Shown: positions 9,708 to 19,888 of the stretch, one piece after another
Numbering within the stretch: position 1 is the first letter of the stretch
Layout of the letters: each line of letters opens with the position of its first letter
Assembly (NCBI GenBank): GCA_000733355.1
Contig: JNVV01000049.1
Span: 185,463-211,883 of the forward strand
Origin: Falciphora oryzae
Taxonomy: Eukaryota; Ascomycota; Sordariomycetes; Magnaporthales; Magnaporthaceae
DNA: 26,421 nt
Direction of reading: 5' to 3'
Translations under genes and position numbers: made by a program
The notes under the pieces: generated by a model
Database searches by the model: none
What the model saw: the letters and a program-made list of their open reading frames with translations, nothing else
Told to the model about the DNA's origin: nothing

Positions 9708-12198
9708 TTTCTTCCGGAGTTTTCGAGAGGCGTCCAGGCAGCAACGGAGAACACAAAAAGCAAGGAACGCTAGGGAATATGGAGGATGCGCTTGGCGATA
9801 GAGCCCGAATGGTGGGTTCAAGGAACTTGTTGCTCTTGCACTCTTCTCTCAGCGTCCGCGGGTGACTTCAGCCATTGCCAAGGGATCGAGGGGATTCAGC
9901 GGGCACCAGGTCGATCGCGAGGGCGGGGAAAGGAACAGGCAGGCGGGGAGCAGTATATGTGAGAGAGAAGACGGCAGGCACCACAGTGGGTTCGGCTCGA
10001 TGGGGAACGACGGGATGGGGCGGCCTGCGGCTCTGATGAGAGTCGACCAGACGTGTGGCCCGCTCCCGCGCAGCTGGTTCGGCCATCCATGGCCCTTGGG
10101 CGGAGGGCCAGGTATCGCGGCCCACCAGCACAGCAGATAACAAAGCGAGCGGTCCCGGGGACCAGGACGTGGGACCGATGCAGACTCCCAGCGACAAGGA
10201 ACCGAAGGGCACGGGGACACACGCACATCAGGCTGAGGCAGACTCCGCAGAAGCTCCCCCGAAGAGGCACGCTGCAGCGCTAGTGCTGCTTGGCGGTTGG
10301 CGCGGGGCTGCCCCGCCAGTTGAGGGGCAGGCAAATTGGCGGGGCTGACTCTCCCTTCCAATGGCGCTGCACGTTTGCTGCGGCTGATTCCGGGAAGGCA
10401 CTAAGGAGCGTTTGGTCCGGCTCCTGCCACCAGGTTGCTGGTGCTTGTCGGTTTTTTCTCCAGGGATCTCATTATGGGCATCCAGTTTTTTGTGCCACGA
10501 CGGAGAGCATCTCTTTGCCTTCGACGCTAATGCTCGGCCTTTTCCACATCGCACAGAGCACCATGCTCCTGCGTGTGCCGCCCTAACCAAAAATGTCCGC
10601 GCCCTCTCTCCCGGCCCGACAGCCGGCAGGATGCACTACTGCCCAGAGCACCAGACTGCTTACTCGCGGACTCGCCTTCACCGCTATTCCTATAGATACT
10701 TTCGATCTTCACGTTGTCCGCGCCAAACCCAAGTCGGTGGTGGTGCTGCTCCAAGTCAACATCATGCTTCTCGCCGAACTTCTGGGCTGGGCGTGGGCTT
10801 TGTTATCGGGCCGAAGACCATCGAAGCCAGCACCGTTCTGGTAAGAATTGGCATCACTGGGGCTGGAGGTTAGAATTGGGCTCGTAGGGGTAACCGCCAC
10901 ATTCCCCCGTCTCCCTTCGCCGCTAGCTCACGAGCTGCCGGGGTTGTTTCCCCAATTCCCAACGGTGAGACGGGCTTCCCATGATGCGTGTACTTGCCGA
11001 TATGTGTGGACATGGGTCTGCTGCCCGTCAGGAGTCGCCAGCTGTCATTCCGGGAACCATGAATGTTCCCGCATAGACTGGCGCGTGTGGAACCAGACGA
11101 CGGGGTACCAGTACCCCAAATCCAACTATTCACGGAACCTCAAGGACGCAATTGCGTCAGATCTTACCCGACATCCTCTCACCATTGGGTACCCCGGTAG
11201 CTGTGAACCACTCTTATTTTTTTTTCTCTTCCTTTGTCCCTTTGGGTTGGGTTGAAAGCCTATTCCCCATATCTATAAACATCCCCTGCAACACTTCCAT
11301 TTCCGAAAGGTCCTATCATCGTGTGTCAGTTGCTGGCGTTTATAGATACAGAATTACCTTTTCCCTCCGCAAGGCTGACTGTTTCCGCAGAAAAAAAAAG
11401 AAGAGAAAAAAGAACATTTGTACAGCACTGCCAAAACCTCCTCCCTGTCGACCTGAACCCCTCGCTCGGCGTGTAGCCCGCATGCTTGACATATGGCATT
11501 CCCAGGCTACGCCAGGCCCTGCGAGACTCTTCTCTAGGCTGCATGTTGGAGTCTCCTGCGAAGCCGACTCCGCACCTGTCCTCAGACCCGCCGGGCCTGT
11601 CGTCACTGCGGCGCGCCAACGAGCAGCAGTCCTGGAGCTGGCCGAACTGGCACGGGTCCGCGGAAACGCCTGCGCGACGGTCGCCGTGACCGTGGAGGTG
11701 GTGGCGACGACGGTCGCGTGGGCGGGTATCTGGCCCGGAGCGACGGTAGCCTGTCGTTCTGCGGCATCACAAGCGGGCAGCATGTCGTTCCGTTTTGGGG
11801 TTTATGTCTTGCCACTGCCCCTGGGATGGCGGAGAAGTCGAGCCTGTCCACGGCTCTGGTGTCTTCGTACACTCAGTATCGCTCTTGTTCCCGCCCCAAC
11901 CATGCTGCTGTGAAGCGGCCTCGGTGCGCCGTGTTAATCCGGGGCACCGGTGCCGGAGCGAGCGGGCTGGGACATCCAGCCGCATTCGGTTGGACGGTGA
12001 CGGGCCAGTACTTTAACGCTCGAGCGGAATGAGGGCGGAAATAATATGGTTACCTGGATTGCTTGGCACCGGCACGTTTAGTCACAATCAAGATACACGG
12101 CGGGAACACAAAGGGGCAGGCTAGGACAGCTAGCCCTTCTTTTACCCCGTGTTTGCTATCCCTTCTGTTCGTCCCTCTTTTTTATTCCTTCCCCTTTC
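9708..12198. other. 2.5-kb stretch without a recognised gene
   Basis: The first part is the 5' flank of the methyltransferase gene. Further on, pyrimidine-rich tracts (for example 11215-11240) and an A-rich tract (11391-11415) occur. ORFs of 90-250 codons overlap on both strands around 9850-10360 and 11150-12030, without domain, signal peptide or splice evidence. I see no gene I can support. Confidence 0.4.
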
Positions 12199-14080
12199 TT
12201 ACATCCATCGCCGAACAGTCTCCAAAGTGCTCTTCCAGTCTTCCGATGCGTCGTCGTTTCGATGACGCATATTGATGAAATGGTAGCCCGACTTCTCGCC
12301 GTCCGGAGAGGACGACACTTTAACGATTTCGAGCAGCAGACTCTTCTTGCCAAAGAAGTTGGGATGATACCAGACACCTTTCGCCGTCGCCTTTGACGGG
12401 TCAAAGTCCAGGTGGCCGCAGTGGCTGTGCTCCTCCCCAGGGCTCGGTGTCTCGTAGTCGTTGTGGGGCTGACCGCCCGTCCAGAAGAAATACACCCTGT
12501 TAGGCTTGGGTGCCTCACCCAGCCTGCGCTTGATAGGGGCCACGCCAGCGCCTTGGTGGGCTTTGCGCTTCCCGAGAGCCACGTCGCGGCCGTATATGTC
12601 ATATTCCTCCTCCTCGTCCTTGGGGTCTTCGAGCTCGTCCTTGAGCTTGTGCAGCGAATCCTCGGACAGGGCGAGGAGCAGTGCGCCCTCGACGAGCCTG
12701 AGGGAAAACCGACCTGCGGCACCGTGGACGCTGGTTGGCTTGGTAATTTCCATGAACATCTGGTCGTCGCCGTAGTCGCGGATGAGGGGTTCGCTGTCCT
12801 TGACCTCCCACGTTCCGACCAGGTCGTTGAGCGTGAGCGGTCCCGGGGTCGGCTTGTGCGTGGCCATGAAGTCCTTGTGCGGCTTCTCCTTGAGAGCCTG
12901 TTCCTCCTCCTCCCGCGTCCTCTTCTCGGCCTCCTCGCGCGCCCGCTCCTCCGCCCGCTTCCGCTCCAGGGCGTCCTTGGCCGCGCGGGCTTTTGCTTCC
13001 ACACTGGCGGCGCCCCAGCCGATAAAGGCCGGCGGCCCCCCCGCGTCGCCTCCACCAGAAAGGTGCAGGCCGGGGATGGACGCGGCGCGCGCCTCGAGTC
13101 GCGGACGGAGGTGGGAGGAAACATTGACGAGTTCCACCGGCTCGGGCGTTTTGCGGGGGTTGCGGGCGGCGCCGGGGCCGCCGAAATACTTGGCCAGGAA
13201 GCGGTCGACGTCAAAGTTGGCTTCGGCCGTGGGCAAAAACTTTGGGTCGCGCCACTTGATGCTTTCGAGGTTGGCGAACTCGCGGTCGAGCACGCGCGGC
13301 ATGGTATCCTCCCAGCACGCGATCAGAATCTTGGGGAGTCTACAGTGGTGGAGGACCAAGCCAGGGACGTGCTCCAGCGGACGGAAGCCAGCAACGACGT
13401 CCCGGATCACGACGCCCTCGGGATTCTTCTCGCGCGCGGGTTTGCCATTCGGCCCATCGAGGAAATAGAACTCGGCAAACTTCTCGGCGTCGAGATATAA
13501 CTGAATTGGCAGACTATACCGCATCCACTGGCCCTCTTTCCAAATTCTCTCCTTTTTGTAATGCTCCCGGTCCGCCTCTTGCCATTTTAGCTCGAGTGAC
13601 AGTCTGATCGCGGCGACCGAGGCTGGGATTTCGTTGCACTTTGAGGCGCCGCGGGCTCTCTAATTAGACCCCATTGATCACACCTTGGGTTGTGGCCTTG
13701 TTGGTAAAGTCACCTACTTTGCGCGCCTTGTACGCGGCCTCGAGCGCACCAAAGAGGTCGTCGCGCGTGTCCTTGGTAGTAAAGGGGACGCCGTAGAAGC
13801 GCAGCTGGGCGGAAAGCCAGAGCTTGTTGGCGACCTTTGAACGCGACCGGGCGGCATTTTTGCGGAAGAGAAGCGCCAGCTCGTGGGAATGGCACCGCTG
13901 GAGGCCCGAGGCGCGGAATCCTTCGCGTGAGCTGTAGGTGAAGGCCCCTGACCTTACTGGGTCGGGCGCCTTTGGCGGGGGCACCCATCTCTCCTCGTTG
14001 GAGTTTTCGTAAGAGTCCATGTTTTTAGTGGCCTGGGTTTGCGTGAAAGGATGGCGGAGATTGCGAGAGTGGTGGCTCAT
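12199..14080 (-). CDS. conserved-looking 607-residue protein of unknown function
   Basis: Exon 1 (14080-13718) starts at an ATG and ends after EAAYKARK. The 58-bp intron (13717-13660) has a GTAGGT donor and a TTAG acceptor. Exon 2 (13659-12199) resumes in phase 0 with RARGASKCNEIP and ends in TAA, giving 607 residues. No signal peptide or membrane segment. Residues about 75-120 (ANKLWLSAQLRFYGVPFTTK...) resemble the two-helix layout of SAP-type motifs, a weak guess. A strongly charged coiled-coil-like segment (EAKARAAKDALERKRAEERA onward) lies near 345-380. The C-terminal third begins LNDLVGTWEVKDSE and alternates hydrophobic and polar residues like a beta barrel, with YFFWTGGQPHNDY and GVWYHPNFFGKKSLLLEIVK. 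The lysine-rich segment suggests a nuclear or cytosolic location, by inference. Stop-free and GC-rich at third positions, so probably active. ATG 20 codons downstream (MDSYENS) is an alternative start. Confidence 0.78.
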
Positions 14081-14124
14081 TTATGCAACGTGACGAACGC
14101 ACGAGCTCTTTAAGATGCACTGAT

Positions 14125-14649
14125 AATCCTTGCACTCCAGACCTCGCCCTGGCTGCCATCGTCATCCCGCCTTTCGTTAACGGCCACAACGCCACCTACA
14201 GTCGGTTGGTGCAGTGTGTACCTAACCATTGCCTGATTTTTATTAAAACACGGCTACGTGGCTACCGGCGATGGCGGCGCTTTCTGGGGCAACGTCCACG
14301 CCAACGACCTCGCATAGGACAAACTGCTATTATCCGGCACCTGGACCAGCCCAGTGCTCCTACGGCCGACTTTGCGAACTCGCACTGGTCTGTCAAAATT
14401 ATGAGTGGCGATGGTGAAGTCAGCTGGAGGGAAGTTACTGCAGCGATTGGCCAGGCGCTGCGCGACGTTGGCTGCAACCCAGACCCGAGCCCCCGTCGGA
14501 TCCCGGAGGAGGAGCCAGTCCCTACGTCGTCATTTGACGAAACGTCCCTAGCCACGACAGTAAGCGCTTTGGCCGCACCAAGCTCAACCGCCACGGCCCT
14601 CTGGAAGAAGGCGCCGCAGACGAGCGGCTACGACTATGGCGAACAGTAG
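14125..14649 (+). pseudogene. relic of an NAD(P)-dependent epimerase/dehydratase
   Basis: Pieces in different frames follow the order of fungal NAD-dependent epimerase-like proteins (extended SDR fold). LAAIVIPPFVNG and TYSRLVQCVPN are read near 14145-14230. After a frame change comes GYVATGDGGAFWGNVHANDL near 14255-14314, ending in a TAG at 14315-14317. GDGEVSWREVTAAIGQALRD and a proline-rich PSPRRIPEEE follow near 14407-14515, then a tail to TAG at 14647-14649. The N-terminal Rossmann half with the GxxGxxG nucleotide-binding motif is missing, and at least two frame changes plus a nonsense codon are present. It starts almost back to back with the divergent minus-strand gene at 14080, so its left breakpoint lies at that gene's promoter. 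Confidence 0.65.
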
Positions 14650-16295
14650 CCTGTAGGACTAGGTACCTATCTTGCTGCTCGCGGCGTGTCAAGTGACGGT
14701 GTCGAAGCGCAGTCGTAGGTCGTTGCACTTGGGTCGAGGGGACGAAGTAGCGGAGGACGCGTAGGGTTGTAGAGGACTAGCTGTTTTCCTATTTTGCTTT
14801 GTCGTTTTCCTGTTTTCTTTGCGTAGCCCTTACTTAGGTAGGTAGTGTAGTTCATTTCATATCTTTTGTACACGTTCGATGGAGACGGGAGCTCACATCC
14901 CCTAATAACGAGGCCCGTGGGAAGTACTTCCTTTAGCGGCGTCAGCAACCTGCCAATTTCGATGTGTAGGGAAGTGGGTGCCTAGATAGGTAATAGCTAG
15001 GTAGGTCGGCGGCCGCTCCTTCTCATGTTGGCAATACCTTCACCGCTTCCACATAGCTGCCTTGGCCTCGGCGTCGCCATCGAGGATGCCACGACCCAGG
15101 TTGGAAGCTAACCTCCATTGCGTCAACTTTGCGAGCCCATAGGCTTTGAAGCGACCTTAAACCATGAGAGCCTCCATGTCGACCTCGCTAGCTACCCCCA
15201 GCTCCAACTCGTCCGACTTTACAACTTCGCTCAACCATCCTCATGTCCTTTATTTGCGCCCTGTTCACATTTGGCCAATTATTTTACACCACAGGCGTAT
15301 ACTAAACTCCTAAACAAGCGTCGCCCTATACTATCACCGACCACGCCCGATACATCCGAATGACCTTCGTTACCATCCGCCACTAAGATGCCCGCACCTT
15401 CCTCCCGAAAAATTTTCCTGTCGGACCCACTGTTAGTGGCCGCTAAGGAATCCCGGCCATTTTGGTAGTGGTGCCACCAAAAATGAGCCGGCAGCACAAC
15501 AGGGTCTAACAGGCCATTTGGCTCTGTCTGACCCGCGTTCTCCGACTCCTTTCAACAACGACGTCGGCAACGCAACTGGGCCAAAAGAGCAGAGAATGGC
15601 TGGCAAAGGTATGCGGGTGCCTATTGCCAGTCGAGGGGAAGGCCTGCACCCTATCGCCCAGGGCGCGCTTCGCGCGCGCCGGAACCTTCGACAATCGGGC
15701 GCTCCAACCTCCGCGCATTACCAGACCGCCCTTTGACTTCCTTTTCGCTTTCGCCTCGTGCACCGAGCCGAACGATTCGAACGCACAAGAAGACTGCTGG
15801 CCGGAAAGCAGTTAGAACATATTGGACGAATAGCCGGCCCGGCCGCCGCCGTCCCCCGCCACACACGCGACCCTTTCGGGCGTACACACACGCGACTCCT
15901 CCTCGGTCGACCGCATCCCAACGATACGCACGGCGCAAAATTGGCCTGCTTAGGCACGCAAGCTGCCTGAGCACGCACGCGCAAGATTGGCTTGACGCTC
16001 GCGCCTCTGTTTGTTGCCACGCGGTGACTATACTGAAGTATAGGTGGCATCGCACGCGCAAGATCTTCGTGCGGCTCTGTTTGCTAACCGTGAAGTTGTA
16101 CGAAACGCCGTGCACCACGTTAGCAAACCGCGCAGCCTATCGTTTCGATACGCGATAAACACACAAGGAGCACATAGGGTTGGAATCAGGCCCTCCAGCC
16201 CCCGAACTTTTCTTTCTTGGCCGGGCCCAGGGGGGGTCCCGAGGTCCCCTCCGCCCTTACCCGGCCGTACTCCCTTTCCGGCACTTTGCCGGCCG
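14650..16295. other. 1.6-kb stretch without a recognised gene
   Basis: Contains several TAGGTAGGTA-type motifs (near 14834-14845, 14980-15005), common in sordariomycete intergenic DNA. From about 15950 to 16090 the segment CGCACGCGCAAGAT occurs twice, each time followed by a CTCTGTTTG block, a short imperfect direct duplication. A small inverted repeat sits at 16016-16048. No coding region supported. Confidence 0.45.
16016..16048. repeat. small interrupted hairpin
   Basis: GCCAC (16016-16020) pairs with GTGGC (16044-16048), and CTATACT (16028-16034) pairs with AGTATAG (16037-16043) across GA. A 7-nt unpaired stretch lies on one side only. No function suggested. Confidence 0.6.
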
Positions 16296-16575
16296 ACTGC
16301 TTTTCTCTACCACCAACAGCAGCGCTTACAGCGCCCCGGCGTCTATTCGCCCCCATTTTGCCGATTGCCCGCTCACCAACAAGGAGCGCCGGAATGCGGC
16401 CCGATCTCCGTGTGCCTTGGGCTTGCCCCTTGGTTAGATCTGTTAGCCGCCTCGATAGCAACATGTAGCCTAGTGTCAAGCTTAGGTAGCGCTAGCACGT
16501 CGTATGCCCCCTGGGAGGCAGGGACTGGTAGATCCCGACTATAACGACGTTAAATATACTCTCTCTCTCTCTCTC
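16296..16575 (+). promoter_or_regulatory. promoter-like repeat, copy 1 (ends in a CT tract)
   Basis: About 280 bp, repeated in inverted orientation at 26137-26421. The 93 bp next to the CT tract (16466-16558) are identical in both copies; further out they diverge by scattered, often transition, changes. It ends TAAATATACT followed by a 17-nt CT tract (16559-16575), then six bases before the ATG at 16582. The AT-rich box and pyrimidine tract just before a start codon look like a core promoter with 5' leader. Similarity fades around 16296, but copy 2 is cut by the window edge, so the true extent is unknown. Confidence 0.8.
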
Positions 16576-16581
16576 ACTAAG

Positions 16582-17387
16582 ATGCCCGCATTTAAGACCA
16601 TCGTTCACGCCCTTGCCCTCGCCTTCGCCTTCGCGATTTCCGGTGCCACTTTGGAATTCGCCGCGCCAAAGGGGCCCGAGCCCATCGAGTCCTTCCCGCG
16701 ACCAGAAGCCGCCGCGGCGGCCTGGACATATCATCCAGAGAACGACAGCCGCGGCAAAAGTGACGCGACTACATTTAGACCCATTATCGCCGACCACACC
16801 ATTGTTGACAAGGCCACAGCCACGCCCCCGATTCAGACCATCGGCCCGTTCGCAGGGGGTTATACGCTAACGTGCACTATGTACGACATGTGGAACGGCG
16901 TGGAGGAGGACCAAGAAGGACACCTGCTCCGCTGCTACTGCGCCGGCCCCTATAACCCGTATACATGGTCGACGGTACACTTGAACGAGAGGTTTGGCAA
17001 CGATAACGGCCGCTTCGTTGTGAGTTTTCCGTTTTTGTTTTTATTCTTTGCTAGCTCCCCTTCCTTGGCCCGTTCCCTTGCAACGCACCCTGGCCCGAAC
17101 CAGCCGAATCAGGCCTGCGAAGGACTCCCGATCGCACACGACCGCCGTAGCCTCGTGCGCTGGTTCCTAGTAGAAAAAGACTTGGACTGCTGACAGATGA
17201 CGGCGGTGGCCCCCAATGTTGGCAGTGGTACTCCAAGGACTACCGCGGCTCTTGTAATAAGACCATTCTCTGGAAGGAGCGCTATTACATGGCCAACTGC
17301 CTTATGATGAACGGTCGGGTGACGCTGGCCGAGATCGACCTCGACCTCTACATACGGAACATCAATGGCAAGCTGGAGATGATGTGA
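16582..17387 (+). CDS. small secreted cysteine-containing protein, two exons
   Basis: The ATG at 16582 opens a signal peptide (MPAFKTIVHALALAFAFAIS, hydrophobic core of alternating Ala/Leu/Phe). Exon 1 (16582-17019) continues through a low-complexity region to YTLTCTMYDMWNGVEEDQEG, LLRCYCAGPYNPYTW and NERFGNDNGRFV, then a GTGAGT donor at 17020. My preferred acceptor is GGCAG at 17225, with a CTGAC branch near 17190. It gives a 206-bp phase-0 intron and exon 2 (17226-17387) reading WYSKDYRGSCNKTILWKERY to a TGA, 199 residues in total. An acceptor at 17150 also keeps frame and adds 25 residues. Beyond the signal peptide I do not recognise the family. Five cysteines in the mature part and small size fit an effector-like or cell-surface protein, by inference. 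An in-frame ATG at 16504 lies in the shared repeat and is unlikely to be used, as it would bury the signal peptide. Confidence 0.65.
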
Positions 17388-18574
17388 TGGGAGGTATAGT
17401 AAGGCGCCTGTCCTCGCCGTCTCCGGACGGTCCATAGGGGGTGTGGTCGAGGATATCGAGGTGGTCGGCGCAACAGATACTTCTCCTCTCCCATCTCCTC
17501 TGCTGCTTTTCCTTGTTCTCGCCGGGCCCTTTGGAAATTCCATTGGATTTGGCTCTGGCACCGCGGCGTGCCTTCATTCTTTTTTGGTGAGGCGAGCAGG
17601 GGGGAAAAAAAAAGGGGAGAAGGATGAAAATATGGAAGGCAGACGGTGGCGAAAATGTACTGAAAGCCCCTAAAATGAGTCGTGGCGCAAGTCCTAAACG
17701 GGAAGGGTCCATCCTTGTCATCGGCGTTTACCTTTCCACTCTTCGGTGTCAACTGACACGAGGACCAGTTAATGTCTTGGAAGCCACTTGCAGGCTTTTG
17801 CCCTTTCCCTATGGCCAGTTAAAGAGAGGCGGCATGTCGGGCCGAAAACAACTTTCAATAAAACACGTGCGCGGTCTCAGTTCAGCGACTTTCGCAAGAC
17901 GGAGGTTGCGGGATGCGTAAGACAGGTCTTAGGTTGATGTCAGGCGACAGACAGCAAGCCCCGTTCGGCCTCGACCGATCGCCAGGAGGTGGAGCTGCGA
18001 CAGGCAAGCGAAACCTAAGAAAAGTCTGTCAAAATTGAAGTTCGTAAAATGCCTGCCCTCTGAACCCACCCCATACGGGCGCGACCACTGCTTGGCCCGC
18101 AGCTTGGTCGGGTTAAGCTTTGCGACCCCTGAAGGGGAGGTCCACAGTGCTGGAATGGGCGAGTTCACTCCTCTTTCATGCCGCCCACGCGGGCTCGGTT
18201 GGCCGAGGCCGTTGAAACCCCGGAATTTGTCCCTGGAGTCCATTTCCGAGCGTCCTGCAACATGACATGACAATCCTTGCAGCCAGGGCCATCGAGGGAT
18301 GTGCAGGGTTTGTCGGAATAAGCCGACGAAGGGAAAGGGGTCGATGGACGCCGCTCACGGCTAAGATGGGGCCTCGACCAGACTGTCGGGGCGTCAATGG
18401 CATCCTCGCCCAGCATACAAAACGCCAGCCATGGCACATACCGAACACTCCTTTCTGCTTCTTCTCCCCAGGCCGCTCTCTCCAAGAAGCCCAGTCACTC
18501 GTTAGGTTGCTCCCAGCACCAGTCATTCGTTAATCAACAAACTCACCCCGGACTTCCCCTGCCGCCCCCCGACG
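17388..18574. other. 1.2-kb intergenic stretch upstream of the pepsin-like gene
   Basis: No coding region recognised. Close to the downstream ATG, two 13-bp near-copies, CAGTCACTCGTTA (18492-18504) and CAGTCATTCGTTA (18520-18532), lie 28 bp apart and are followed by a C-rich leader. They could be regulatory sites or a small duplication. Confidence 0.4.
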
Positions 18575-19888
18575 ATGCCTTCCATCACCCAGGCCCTCGT
18601 GGTCCTTTGCTCGGCCATGGCCGCAGTCTCGGCAAGCCCCGCGGCCCGCAGGCCCGAGGGGCGCCAGACGGCGGACGCGTCTCTCGCGCAGGTGGCCAAC
18701 CCGGGCCTGGCGAGGCGCGACCCGTCCGTCGAGCTGTTCGAGGCCTACACCAAGTACAACATGCACGTCCCGCGCGAGCTGGCCGCCTATGTCGAGGCCG
18801 CCAAGGAGCGCAAGGCGAACCTGCGGAGGCGGGGCCTGCAGGGCTGCGCCGACCTGAAGCCGCACGACGACGAGAAGGACTGGCTCGCGACCATCCGGGT
18901 CGGCTCGCCGCCCCAGACCCTGCACGTGGTCCTGGACACCGACTTCAGCACCACCTGGTTCTACAGCGACCTGATGCCGGCCAACCAGCAGCGGAACCAC
19001 GCCGTCTACAGCCCGTCCAAGAGCAAGACGGCCGCCAAGAGAGACTTCTCCAACAGCGTCGACTACCAGGATGGCCAGTTCAGCGGCACGCTCTCGGGCG
19101 GCATGTTCACCGACGTCGTCAGCTTCGGCAACGGCGTCGAGTACAAGCAGCCCTTCATGGCCGTTAACAGCACGAGCCGGCCTGACGTTAACGGCTTTAG
19201 TGGCGTCGACGGCGTGCTGGGCCTCGGCTTCAGCGGGTACGAGGGCATCGCCGACAAGGAGATCGCCGAGGTGTCCAAGTCCTTCTTCGAGAACATCAAG
19301 GACCGGCTCTCGACCCCCACCATGGGCTTCGACCAGAGGCACAAGAAGTCGGGCTGGGTGGACCTGGGCGTCGTGCCCAAGGGGCGGTACGTCGGCGAGC
19401 TGTCGTACCTGCCCGTGGACAAGAGCAATTTCTACTGGAACATGACGGCCGCCGGCTACGCCATCGGCAGCGCCGCCGACTTCAAGGCGGAGCCGCTTAC
19501 GGGCGTGGCCGACACGGCCATCACCTTCCTGCTGCTGCCCGACAGCATCTGCAAGCCCTACTACGCCAGCGTCAAGGGCTCGCACTACAACAGCCCCCTA
19601 GGCGGCTACGTCTTCCCCTGCGACGCCAAGCTGCCCGACCTCTTCGTTAAGATGGGCGAGACCATGATCAAGGTCCCCGGCAGCTATTTCAACTACACCG
19701 ACCTCACCGACGACAACGGCAAGGCCACCGGTGAGTGCTTCGGGGGGCTCCAGATCGCGTGGATGGAGTTCTTTGGCGACGGCAACAAGATCAACATCTT
19801 CGGCACCATGATCCACAAGGCCGCCTACGTCGTCTATGAGGACGGAAAGGCCGGCACGAGGATAGGCTGGGCGAACAAGAAGCTGTAG
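18575..19888 (+). CDS. pepsin-like aspartic protease-family protein with altered active-site motifs
   Basis: An intronless 437-residue frame. It has a signal peptide (MPSITQALVVLCSAMAAVSA), a propeptide-like region rich in Arg and Glu, then a two-lobed A1-family fold: WLATIRVGSPPQTLHVVLD (strand leading to the first catalytic Asp), flap-like VDYQDGQFSGTL with Tyr164, DGVLGLGFSG, and C-terminal FGTMIHKAAYVVYED and IGWANKK. Length and order fit secreted fungal aspergillopepsin/penicillopepsin relatives. The usual DTG motifs are changed: the first is D121-T-D (DTDFST instead of DTGSS), the second D313-T-A (VADTAITFLLLP instead of DTGTTLLLLP). Both aspartates remain, but the conserved glycines that shape the site are replaced, so proteolysis is uncertain. 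Third codon positions are overwhelmingly G or C and there is no stop, so the gene looks maintained by selection. It lies inside the segment bounded by the inverted promoter-like repeats. Confidence 0.93.
   Translation: MPSITQALVVLCSAMAAVSASPAARRPEGRQTADASLAQVANPGLARRDPSVELFEAYTKYNMHVPRELAAYVEAAKERKANLRRRGLQGCADLKPHDDEKDWLATIRVGSPPQTLHVVLDTDFSTTWFYSDLMPANQQRNHAVYSPSKSKTAAKRDFSNSVDYQDGQFSGTLSGGMFTDVVSFGNGVEYKQPFMAVNSTSRPDVNGFSGVDGVLGLGFSGYEGIADKEIAEVSKSFFENIKDRLSTPTMGFDQRHKKSGWVDLGVVPKGRYVGELSYLPVDKSNFYWNMTAAGYAIGSAADFKAEPLTGVADTAITFLLLPDSICKPYYASVKGSHYNSPLGGYVFPCDAKLPDLFVKMGETMIKVPGSYFNYTDLTDDNGKATGECFGGLQIAWMEFFGDGNKINIFGTMIHKAAYVVYEDGKAGTRIGWANKKL

Noticed and set aside
9849..10361. 170-codon minus-strand ORF upstream of the methyltransferase
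   Set aside because: Proline/arginine-rich low-complexity translation without motif; lies in the probable promoter region.
11152..12032. Overlapping ORFs that might encode a cysteine-containing secreted or membrane protein
   Set aside because: No frame shows a signal peptide, spaced cysteines or splice sites that yield a coherent protein.
12412..13500. 362-codon plus-strand ORF
   Set aside because: Antisense shadow of the 607-residue gene; its translation has no family resemblance.
16504..16581. Upstream in-frame ATG for the small secreted protein
   Set aside because: It would place 26 residues encoded by the repeat and CT tract before a clear signal peptide; ATG at 16582 fits better.
18530..19585. 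351-codon minus-strand ORF
   Set aside because: It is the antisense shadow of the pepsin-like gene, a usual effect of high GC at third codon positions.
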